The notes below the pieces were generated by a model that saw nothing but the letters and a program-made list of their open reading frames with translations, was not told where the DNA came from and made no database searches. 10,299 nucleotides of DNA. Source: JAZFYD01 sp036443405. Its GTDB lineage: Bacteria; Planctomycetota; PLA2. Where the stretch lies: assembly GCA_036443405.1 (NCBI GenBank), contig JAZFYD010000182.1, positions 1 through 10,299 on the forward strand, read 5' to 3'. The position numbers were made by a program, and so were the translations under genes. This document shows positions 1 through 6,016 of the stretch, piece after piece (position 1 is the stretch's first letter; each line of letters begins with the position of its first letter).

Positions 1-746
1 GATACACCGATCCCCTTGCGCTGCCCCACCGTGAAACCCCCGACGCCGCGCTGGCGGCCCAAGACGTAACCGTCCTCGTCGACGAAGTCGCCCGGCACAA
101 AGCAGTCCGCGCGAACGCGGCGGACGACGACGCGATAGTCGCCCGACGGAACAAAGCAGATCTCCTGGCTCTCCGCCTTGTCCGCGACGGGCAGCCCGGC
201 CTCCTGCGCCAGCTTGCGCACTTCACTTTTCGTCAGATCCCCAAGGGGAAACAGCGCGCTTTGCAACTGCGTCTCGGTCAATCCGTAGAGCACGTACGAC
301 TGGTCCTTGTCCTTGTCACGCGCGCGGGCGAGCGCCCAGCGGCCGTTTCTCTTGACGCGCCGCGCGTAGTGGCCGGTCGCAACCGCGTCCATGCCGAGCG
401 CGCGGGCGCGGCCCAGCAAAGCGCCGAACTTCACATCGGTGTTGCACGCGATGCAGGGGTTGGGGGTCTCGGCCCGTGCGTAGGAATCCGCGAAGTTCTG
501 GATGATCGCGCGGAAATCGCGCTCGGTGTTCTGAACGAAGAACGGGATCCCCAGGATGCCCGCCACACGCCGGGCGTCGATGGCCTCCTCGGCGCCACAG
601 CAACGCGGCCGGCCGCCGGGCGGCGCCTCCTCCGAGGTCACACCCGTGCGCAGGTGGATCCCGACGACCTCGTGGCCCTCGCGCTTGAGGAGGAGCGCGG
701 CGACGGCCGAATCGACCCCGCCGGACATGGCGACAAACACCTTCAT
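1..746 (-). CDS. mnmA: tRNA-specific 2-thiouridylase MnmA (3' end beyond left edge)
   Basis: MnmA activates U34 of the Lys, Glu and Gln tRNAs with ATP and inserts sulfur to give 2-thiouridine, in the cytoplasm. The 248 codons visible are open from ATG at 746 to the window edge. The N-terminal PP-loop SGGVDS is at residues 8-13, and a family-typical CC pair is at 49-50. The catalytic cysteine motif NPCIACN is at 96-102 (Cys98), followed by GHYAR at 125-129. The second catalytic cysteine is in SQEICF at 193-198 (Cys197), and TVGQRKGIGV is at 239-248. The E. coli protein is about 370 residues, so roughly the last 110 are off the window. No frameshift is seen. The start codon has no clear Shine-Dalgarno, and a TATAAT lies 15 bp upstream. 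The gene diverges from yajC. Everything visible points to a functional enzyme. Confidence 0.97.
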   Translation of the reverse strand, partial: MKVFVAMSGGVDSAVAALLLKREGHEVVGIHLRTGVTSEEAPPGGRPRCCGAEEAIDARRVAGILGIPFFVQNTERDFRAIIQNFADSYARAETPNPCIACNTDVKFGALLGRARALGMDAVATGHYARRVKRNGRWALARARDKDKDQSYVLYGLTETQLQSALFPLGDLTKSEVRKLAQEAGLPVADKAESQEICFVPSGDYRVVVRRVRADCFVPGDFVDEDGYVLGRQRGVGGFTVGQRKGIGV

Positions 747-761
747 CGTTAGAACCGAGCG

Positions 762-767
762 ATTATA
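762..767 (-). promoter_or_regulatory. Candidate -10 element for mnmA
   Basis: On the minus strand this reads TATAAT, a perfect sigma-70 -10 hexamer. It ends 15 nt before the mnmA ATG, so transcription would begin only about 8 nt ahead of the codon. I see no convincing -35 at 16-18 bp. A perfect hexamer in such GC-rich sequence is unlikely by chance, but promoter function is inferred. Confidence 0.5.
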
Positions 768-845
768 GGGCTTCGGTACGAAATTCCTCCGGAAGGGCGG
801 CTTGGCCTTACGGCCGGATGACTCGCAGGTCCGCCGACGAGGGTT

Positions 846-851
846 TAGAAT
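846..851 (+). promoter_or_regulatory. Candidate -10 element for the yajC-secDF operon
   Basis: The hexamer TAGAAT (five of six matches to TATAAT) ends 12 nt before the yajC ATG. Expected initiation near 858 leaves a leader of about 5 nt, too short for a Shine-Dalgarno; none is visible. No good -35 is seen at the usual distance. Together with the divergent mnmA -10, this makes 747-863 a divergent promoter region. Function is inferred. Confidence 0.4.
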
Positions 852-863
852 GCGCCGTTCGAC

Positions 864-1238
864 ATGACCGCCCTAATACTCGCCACCGAACCCACCGCAC
901 CCGCGGACGGCCAAGCCCCCGGAGGCATGAACTCTTCGTTGTTCATGATGCTCGGCTTGGGCGTCGTCTTTTTCTTCCTGCTGATTCGTCCCGCCCAGAA
1001 GCGGGAGAAACAACGCCGGAATATGCTCAAACAGGTCAAGAAACACGACAAGGTGGTGACCACCGGCGGCATGCACGGCACCGTCGCCGCAGTCGACGAA
1101 GCCGGCGAGACCGTGACGTTGGACGTCGGCGGCAACATGCGGATCCGGTTCTCCCGCAGCGCGATCCACACGATCGTGCAGCCCGAAACCAAGAAGTCCG
1201 ACGACGCCAAGCAGAAAAAGGCGGTCGCGAAGAGCTGA
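864..1238 (+). CDS. yajC: Preprotein translocase subunit YajC
   Basis: YajC is a small inner-membrane protein that associates with SecDF and the SecYEG translocon. The 124-residue length is normal. A 21-residue Ala/Pro-rich lead precedes one membrane helix at about 23-42. The helix ends in the family signature FFFLLIRPAQKREKQ (about 33-47), followed by the conserved cytoplasmic part KKHDKVVTTGGMHGTVAAVD. A Lys-rich tail follows. ATG 864 was chosen because the family usually has such an N-terminal lead. An internal ATG at 927 follows GGAGG by only 1 nt, too close for normal initiation. The gene is first in a plus-strand cluster with secDF, the canonical yajC-secD-secF order. A -10-like hexamer 12 nt upstream suggests a nearly leaderless mRNA. 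Confidence 0.95.
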   Translation: MTALILATEPTAPADGQAPGGMNSSLFMMLGLGVVFFFLLIRPAQKREKQRRNMLKQVKKHDKVVTTGGMHGTVAAVDEAGETVTLDVGGNMRIRFSRSAIHTIVQPETKKSDDAKQKKAVAKS

Positions 1239-1241
1239 GCC

Positions 1242-1742
1242 ATGCTCGCCCGCGATCTCGTCGTCCTGTTGCTGATTGCGGTCATCGCGACCGCACCGGC
1301 CATGGCATTGGAGATCGCGCCGGCGGTGGACCCGGATCGCACCGAGTTACAAGCCGAGGGGCAAGAAGCCGGCGAGACCGAAGATCCCGACGCCGCGGCC
1401 GCGTCCGACACCGCCGACGACGAGGATCTTGAAAACGGAAAGCTCGACAAGGACGGGCCGGACACGGACGAGGGTGACGACAAACCGGTTCCTAGAAACC
1501 GTCTCGAAGGACCGGCTTTTCATCGCCCGGATACCGACGCCTCCCGCCCGCTCGAAACGATCGGCGGCGCGGAGCCCGACCTCCCGCTCTCACGCGCGCA
1601 TGCGCCCGAACGTGTTGTCGAAACGCCGCGCTTTTCGCGCAGGCCCGCGGCCGTCCATCAAGTGGATTTACGCACGGAACGACGCGCCGGACTCGGCGCG
1701 CTTCCGCCGCCGAACGTGGTGGCCCTCTCTCCGCAACGGTGA
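1242..1742 (+). CDS. Small exported acidic low-complexity protein of unknown function, in the yajC-secDF operon
   Basis: Not recognised as any family. It starts 3 nt after the yajC stop, with a weak purine-rich GAAGAG about 10 nt upstream, and ends 71 nt before secDF, so it is almost certainly cotranscribed. Residues 1-22 look like a signal peptide: a short N-region with Arg4, a hydrophobic core LVVLLLIAVIATAPA, and an AMA cleavage motif after residue 22. Residues about 30-80 are very acidic, rich in Asp, Glu and Ala. Residues 81-166 become Arg/Pro-rich. No cysteine is present, so it is not a lipoprotein. It looks intrinsically disordered. Third-position G/C bias holds to the stop codon, supporting real coding rather than a decayed gene. 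Whether it acts with the translocon or is just a passenger cannot be told. Confidence 0.68.
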   Translation: MLARDLVVLLLIAVIATAPAMALEIAPAVDPDRTELQAEGQEAGETEDPDAAAASDTADDEDLENGKLDKDGPDTDEGDDKPVPRNRLEGPAFHRPDTDASRPLETIGGAEPDLPLSRAHAPERVVETPRFSRRPAAVHQVDLRTERRAGLGALPPPNVVALSPQR

Positions 1743-1813
1743 GATCGGCGTGTGCCGGTGCCGTTCGCGGTCCCCGGTGTCACGTTCAAGAATCAGGTTT
1801 CTAAGGATCAACC

Positions 1814-4800
1814 ATGACCAAAAATCTCGGATGGCGGTTCGTCATCATCACCTCTGTGGTGGCATTCATGTGCTACCACGCGAATCAGGCGATCAACGCC
1901 GATACGCAAGAGGGACGCATCGAGCTGGGCATCGACCTGCAAGGCGGTTCGGAGCTCATCTTCAAGTTCGAATTCGCCGGCGTCGTCGCCGCGCAGAAAA
2001 AGGACACGCTGGGGAAGGCCATTGAGGTCATCGAACAGCGTATTGACGGCTACGGCTTGAAGGACATCGTCCTACAGCCGATCGGCAGCGACCGATTCTC
2101 GGTCCAGGTCAGCGCGAAGGACACGGAGCAGGTCAACGCAGTCAAGGGCCTCATCACCGTGCTCGGTAACCTCGAGTTCCGCATCACGGTGGAGCCCGGC
2201 GAAGATTCGTTCGACGGCTATTGGGAGCGCTTTCACAAGACGATCGAATCCGGCACGCGCGAGGAACTCGTGGCGGGCCGCACCGTGAAGCCGTCCGACC
2301 GCCTGGAATCGGACAAAGAGAACGGGCTCTACGAGGACGGATTGCGTTGGCACGAACTCACCGCCAGCGGGGCCCAGCGCTACTCCAGCGATCGCCTGCC
2401 GCCGCGCAGCGAAGACGGCAAGGTCTTCCCGTGGGTGCTCTGCCGCCTCGACGAATACAACGTCATCGGTGATGACCTGCAGAACATTCGTGCGCATCCT
2501 CGCATGCAGTCCGGCCAATTCGTCGGCGACTGGGTTGTCAGCTTCGACGTCACCAAACTTCGACAGAACGCGATGGCCGGCCTCACCGCAACGAAGAACG
2601 AGAAGATGGCCGTCATTCTCAACGACGCGGTTGAGACGGCGCCCAACCTGGAGAGCCAGCTCAGCCAGTCGGGTCAGATCTACGGCGGTTTCGACGAGAA
2701 ACAAGCGCGTTCGCTCGCCGCCGTGCTGCAGGCCGGCGCGCTCACCGAAACGCCCACGCTGATTTCCGAGAGCACCATCGCACCGGAACTCGCGGGCGGC
2801 GCGCGCAGTCGCGGCATCTGGTCCATCGCCATCGGCTTCATGGCCGTGCTGGTTTACATGGCCTTCGCCTATCTCGGCCCCGGCCTCCTGGCCAACCTCG
2901 CGCTGCTCTTGAACCTGATCATCCTCGTCGGTGTGCTCAACTGGTTCGATGCGGTCTTGACCCTGCCGGGCCTCGCAGGCGTCGTGCTGACCATCGGCAT
3001 GGCGGTGGACGCGAACATCCTTGTGTTCGAGCGCATCCGCGAGGAGAAAGCGCGGGGACGCGGGCTCGTACAGGCCATCTCGACGGGCTACGACCGGGCG
3101 CTCGTCACGATCGTCGACTCCAACCTGACGACGCTGATCACCGCGTACTTCCTGTTCCAGATCGGATCCGGCCCCGTGAAGGGGTTCGGCATCACGCTCG
3201 CGATCGGCATCATCGCGTCGATGTTCACGGCGCTCTATGTAACCCGCACCTTGTTCGCCGTCTTGCTGAAGAAGGGGATCATTACCGAAGCGAAGATGAC
3301 CGGTTCGTTCAAGACGCGATCGATCCCGTGGATGTCGTACCGGAGGAAAGCCGGCACGATTTCCGCCATCGCGGTCTTGGGTGGTTTCATCCTGTTCGCG
3401 GCGGTGCCCGAGACGAAGAAGTTCGACCTGGACTTCACCGAGGGCTCCAAACTCGTGCTTCGCTTCCACAAGACGGTGGCGCTCGACGACATCGAACAGC
3501 GCCTTGCCAAAATGCAGTCCGAGAATCCGGCGTTTGCCGACGTGTCGGTGCGGCTCACGTCCGCCGGCCTCGGCGCGGACTTGGGAGAGACGGACGCCAA
3601 CGGCTGCGAACTCCGTTCGCAGAAAATCTCGACGCAGACCGAGATCGACGCGTTTGTCGCGGCGCTGCGCAAGACGTTCAAGAACGAACTGATGCCTGGC
3701 CCGCTGCAGGCGACGATGCAACCCGCCGGGACCGGCGGTGGCACGGTCGCCACCTTGTACCTCGAGGACTCCGGCATCAGCCCGGTGCTCGTGCAGGAGG
3801 CATTCCGCCAACACACGGAAAGCGAGGGCGGCGGCGACCTCGCTCCGCTCACCGGCGCGAAGGTGACGGCCACGGAGGCCGTGCCCGGAGCGGGATCGGT
3901 TTTCGATTTGGCCCTTCAGGAAAGCCCGACACGGGCTGCCCAGACGGTGATCCACATCCACACCGCGCTGGCGAACTATGACCACGAATTCGCGAAAGCG
4001 TACTTCGGCGACGAGATCGCACGCGAGGACATCACCGCGTCGCGCGAAACCGAGGCGAAGGCGGCACTGGCGGTACTCGACGGCATCAAGAACATCGACA
4101 CGACGAGCTATTTCCGCGCGACGGATCCCATTCCACTCGCGGACCGCATCGACCCCTTCTCGGCGAAGCAGCACCGCAACAACGCGATCCAGGCGATCGC
4201 GCTCTCGATTATCGGAATCATTGGTTACGTCGCGTTCCGGTTCCGCTCGTGGGCGTTCGGATTCGCCGCGATCGTCGCGATCGTGCATGACGTTGCCGTT
4301 GTGCTCGGAGTCGTGGCGATCGCCAACTGGTTCGGACTCGTGGACGCGAGACTGAACCTCGTGACCGTGGCGGCATTCCTCACGCTGATCGGTTACTCGA
4401 TCAACGACACCATCGTGGTGTTCGACCGCATCCGCGAAAACCGCGGCGCCGGCGGCCGCACGCGACTGGCGGACACGATCGACAAGTCGATCAACCAGAC
4501 GCTGAGCCGCACACTCCGCACCACCGCCACGACGTGGCTCGTGGTCCTGTTCCTATTGGTGATGAACTGGGGCGCGCAATCTTCCCTCGAGGGATTCGCG
4601 TTCATCCTCGTGGTGGGCGTCCTGGTCGGCACCTACTCGTCCATCTTTATCGCGAGCCCGACGGTGATCTTCCTGCCGTGGCTCTGGGAGGTGACCGGCG
4701 GCACCATCAAGAGCTTCGCCAAGAAGGCAGCGGTGTATGCCGCGGCCTGCGCCGTGTTGTTTCTCGTCCTGGACTTCGCGATCGGTGGAGTGGAGGGCGA

Positions 4801-4927
4801 CGGCAGCGTCGCCGTGTTCAACAACCTGATGCTGGGAATCCCCGCGGGCCTGATGATGCTGTTCATCGTCAATTACATGAAGTGGCTCCGGATCAGCGAG
4901 GTCGCGGAGACACCCGCCGCCGCGTGA
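1814..4927 (+). CDS. secDF: Fused protein translocase SecDF
   Basis: SecDF uses the proton gradient to pull preproteins out of SecYEG on the periplasmic side. The start has a good Shine-Dalgarno, AAGGA at 1803-1807, 6 nt before ATG. The SecD half spans about 1-490: TM1 at about 6-22, the signature GIDLQGGS at 39-46, a large P1 domain to about 330, then five helices with TIGMAVDANILVFERIREE containing the expected proton-path Asp399. The SecF half spans about 505-960: TM7 at about 513-530, a P4 domain at about 531-787, then five helices with AIVHD (822-826) and GYSINDTIVVFDRIREN containing Arg872. The usual SecF G-x-DF-x-GG is altered to DLDFTEGS (Glu543). P4 is about 255 residues, clearly longer than the roughly 100 typical of SecF. 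Two extra hydrophobic segments (about 971-990 and 1003-1021) follow the canonical twelve. A strong terminator lies 40 nt after the stop. Confidence 0.96.
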   Translation: MTKNLGWRFVIITSVVAFMCYHANQAINADTQEGRIELGIDLQGGSELIFKFEFAGVVAAQKKDTLGKAIEVIEQRIDGYGLKDIVLQPIGSDRFSVQVSAKDTEQVNAVKGLITVLGNLEFRITVEPGEDSFDGYWERFHKTIESGTREELVAGRTVKPSDRLESDKENGLYEDGLRWHELTASGAQRYSSDRLPPRSEDGKVFPWVLCRLDEYNVIGDDLQNIRAHPRMQSGQFVGDWVVSFDVTKLRQNAMAGLTATKNEKMAVILNDAVETAPNLESQLSQSGQIYGGFDEKQARSLAAVLQAGALTETPTLISESTIAPELAGGARSRGIWSIAIGFMAVLVYMAFAYLGPGLLANLALLLNLIILVGVLNWFDAVLTLPGLAGVVLTIGMAVDANILVFERIREEKARGRGLVQAISTGYDRALVTIVDSNLTTLITAYFLFQIGSGPVKGFGITLAIGIIASMFTALYVTRTLFAVLLKKGIITEAKMTGSFKTRSIPWMSYRRKAGTISAIAVLGGFILFAAVPETKKFDLDFTEGSKLVLRFHKTVALDDIEQRLAKMQSENPAFADVSVRLTSAGLGADLGETDANGCELRSQKISTQTEIDAFVAALRKTFKNELMPGPLQATMQPAGTGGGTVATLYLEDSGISPVLVQEAFRQHTESEGGGDLAPLTGAKVTATEAVPGAGSVFDLALQESPTRAAQTVIHIHTALANYDHEFAKAYFGDEIAREDITASRETEAKAALAVLDGIKNIDTTSYFRATDPIPLADRIDPFSAKQHRNNAIQAIALSIIGIIGYVAFRFRSWAFGFAAIVAIVHDVAVVLGVVAIANWFGLVDARLNLVTVAAFLTLIGYSINDTIVVFDRIRENRGAGGRTRLADTIDKSINQTLSRTLRTTATTWLVVLFLLVMNWGAQSSLEGFAFILVVGVLVGTYSSIFIASPTVIFLPWLWEVTGGTIKSFAKKAAVYAAACAVLFLVLDFAIGGVEGDGSVAVFNNLMLGIPAGLMMLFIVNYMKWLRISEVAETPAAA

Positions 4928-4966
4928 CGATCCCCCGGCCGTTCTTAGGCTTTTTGCAGTCTTTCC

Positions 4967-5004
4967 GCGGGAGGCGCCTACCCAGGCCCTCCCGCTCTTT
5001 TTTT
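4967..5004 (+). terminator. Rho-independent terminator after secDF
   Basis: A perfect 8-bp stem GCGGGAGG / CCTCCCGC (4967-4974 and 4988-4995) encloses an inner 4-bp GCCT / AGGC stem with an ACCC loop and a single bulged C. The tract TCTTTTTTT follows at 4996-5004. This is a textbook intrinsic terminator on the plus strand and separates the Sec operon from the LysM gene. Confidence 0.92.
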
Positions 5005-5033
5005 CAGGCGCACGAAGAGGGCGGATTCCCGGC

Positions 5034-5061
5034 TTGACCCCCAGATCTTGGGGACTAACAT
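5034..5061 (+). promoter_or_regulatory. Candidate sigma-70 promoter for the LysM gene
   Basis: TTGACC (5034-5039, five of six matches) and TAACAT (5056-5061, four of six) are separated by 16 bp. They lie just after the Sec terminator and about 100 bp before the LysM start. A short inverted repeat, CCCCA / TGGGG (5039-5043 and 5049-5053), sits in the spacer and could be an operator. The assignment is from the sequence pattern only. Confidence 0.4.
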
Positions 5062-5093
5062 CGATACACTAACTCAGTCATGTATGCCCTTGA

Positions 5094-5124
5094 GCCGATC
5101 TAAGGGTGTATGGCCGATCTAGGG
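5094..5124. repeat. Direct repeat pair in the LysM leader
   Basis: GCCGATCTAAGGG at 5094-5106 and GCCGATCTAGGG at 5113-5124 form a near-identical direct repeat with a 19-bp period, downstream of the candidate promoter and 40 bp before the LysM start. It could bind a regulator as a dimer or be a chance duplication; the sequence does not decide. Confidence 0.4.
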
Positions 5125-5163
5125 CAAATGGACTGAACACGATTGGCAGAGCAGGAGGCTCCG

Positions 5164-5841
5164 ATGGCGGACCGGGTTAAGTATTTTCTCCTAGGGCTCT
5201 TGTTCCTCGTCGTCGTGAGCGCGATCGCCTACGACGTTTGGACCGGGCGCGATCTCGAACCTGCAAGCGGACAGAACAACACCGCGTCGCTCTCCGTCGG
5301 GCCCGGTGACACGCCGCCGTCTCCGGACAACAGTGGTTCCCGCGAGAATGGTTCCCGCGAGGACCCCCGGCCGGTGAACCCCAAGCCGAACGTGAAACCG
5401 AAGCCCGCGCCCGTTCGCGACATCCCCGAACCACAGCCCACGCCCAAGCCGGCGCCCAAGAAGAGTCCGGCCCGCGAACGGGTGCATGTCGTGAAGCCGA
5501 ACGAGACCCTCGGCGAGATTTCCACGCACTACTACGGAACCTACAAGGGGGTCGCGTGGATCGTCGAGGCCAACGGCCTCAAGAACGCGAATGTCATCTA
5601 CAAGAACCAGAAGCTCCGGATCCCGGCCGCCCCCAAGACGAGCGGGAAATCGAAACGCGCGACATCGCCGAAAACGGTGCCCACCCACTACACCGTCAAG
5701 TCCGGCGAAGATCTCTACACGATCTGTCGCAAGTACTTCGGCACCAAGGGCGAAGGCGCCCGGGTGAGCCGGATCATGGAACTGAACGACCTCTGGAGCG
5801 CCAAGGTCGCCAAAGGGACGGTGATCCGCCTCAAGGAATAG
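5164..5841 (+). CDS. Membrane-anchored protein with two LysM domains
   Basis: LysM domains bind N-acetylglucosamine-containing glycans such as peptidoglycan, so this is probably a cell-envelope protein. The start is ATG 5164, with AGGAGG at 5153-5158 spaced 5 nt; a TTG at 5143 in frame is a poorer choice. The protein has 225 residues. One hydrophobic segment at about 6-22 acts as a signal anchor. A Pro/Lys/Ser-rich linker at about 30-105 follows. LysM 1 is at about 107-154 (HVVKPNETLGEISTHYYGT to KNQKLRIPA). After a short basic linker, LysM 2 is at about 174-224 (HYTVKSGEDLYTICRKYFGT to GTVIRLKE). No catalytic domain is present, so it may be a scaffold or localisation factor. It is flanked by a terminator upstream and a REPIN-like element downstream, so it appears monocistronic. 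The specific role is unknown. Confidence 0.9.
   Translation: MADRVKYFLLGLLFLVVVSAIAYDVWTGRDLEPASGQNNTASLSVGPGDTPPSPDNSGSRENGSREDPRPVNPKPNVKPKPAPVRDIPEPQPTPKPAPKKSPARERVHVVKPNETLGEISTHYYGTYKGVAWIVEANGLKNANVIYKNQKLRIPAAPKTSGKSKRATSPKTVPTHYTVKSGEDLYTICRKYFGTKGEGARVSRIMELNDLWSAKVAKGTVIRLKE
5335..5361 (+). repeat. 15-bp tandem repeat in the LysM linker
   Basis: GGTTCCCGCGAG occurs at 5335-5346 and again at 5350-5361, a 15-bp period encoding two Gly-Ser-Arg-Glu units in the disordered linker. The in-frame period suggests replication slippage. Confidence 0.7.
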
Positions 5842-5867
5842 TCTGCGCAACGAATAGTCTGCCCAAC
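5836..5867 (+). repeat. 16-bp tandem duplication across the LysM stop codon
   Basis: GAATAGTCTGCGCAAC (5836-5851) is followed at once by GAATAGTCTGCCCAAC (5852-5867), with one mismatch. The first copy contains the LysM stop codon TAG (5839-5841). The second copy runs into the left palindrome of the following element, so the duplication overlaps the element boundary. Confidence 0.75.
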
Positions 5868-6013
5868 GGCTAACGCCGTTGGAGCCTTGCTCTCGAATCG
5901 TCTGAGATGTGGCTCGGCGTTCGGAGTTGTTCAGACGATTGGGCCAAACCAAACGGCTGCCGCAACCCAGGCCGCGCGAACCGGAAGCTCCAACGGCGTC
6001 AGCCGTTGGGCAG
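5859..6013. repeat. REPIN-like element: two inverted palindromic repeats between convergent genes
   Basis: Two 27-bp units, 5859-5885 and 5987-6013, are reverse complements of each other with one mismatch (A5872 opposite C6000). Each unit is itself a hairpin with perfect 8-bp arms CCAACGGC and GCCGTTGG around a 4-nt loop. The 101 bp between them holds a further perfect 10-bp inverted repeat, AATCGTCTGA (5896-5905) with TCAGACGATT (5931-5940). This matches the architecture of REP doublets (REPINs), which are mobilised in trans by RAYT transposases and favour intergenic space. The element starts 17 bp after the LysM stop and ends 3 bp before the hflX stop. It could also work as a bidirectional transcription barrier. 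No transposase is in the window. Confidence 0.8.
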
Positions 6014-6016
6014 GTA

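Noticed and set aside
261..752. A plus-strand frame of 163 codons opposite mnmA
   Set aside because: The minus strand encodes an unmistakable MnmA with both catalytic cysteines; the plus frame has no recognisable features.
801..816. Small GGCC-TTAC-GGCC hairpin in the mnmA/yajC intergenic region
   Set aside because: The stem is only 4-5 bp, has no T-tract, and is expected by chance in GC-rich DNA.
927..1238. Alternative yajC start at ATG 927 with GGAGG just upstream
   Set aside because: The spacing is only 1 nt, and YajC proteins usually have an Ala/Pro-rich lead before the helix, as given by ATG 864.
1276..2025. A 249-codon plus-strand frame overlapping the small exported protein and the start of secDF
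   Set aside because: Its product is Arg/Ser/Pro-rich as expected of a shifted frame, it overlaps the certain SecD N-terminus, and G/C bias favours the frame starting at 1242. I also considered a frameshift between the two but saw no shift in codon bias.
2072..4288. A 738-codon open frame on the minus strand, opposite secDF
   Set aside because: It lies wholly within secDF, is Arg/Glu-rich with no recognisable domain, and is explained by strong third-position G/C bias of the real gene removing stops from the opposite strand.
5143..5163. TTG start 21 nt upstream of the LysM ATG
   Set aside because: ATG 5164 has AGGAGG at an ideal 5-nt spacing; that Shine-Dalgarno would lie inside the coding sequence if TTG were used.
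5886..5986. Possible small RNA gene or short ORF inside the REPIN-like element
   Set aside because: Apart from the 10-bp inverted repeat there is no promoter, terminator tract or coding signal; it is better treated as the interior of the repeat element.
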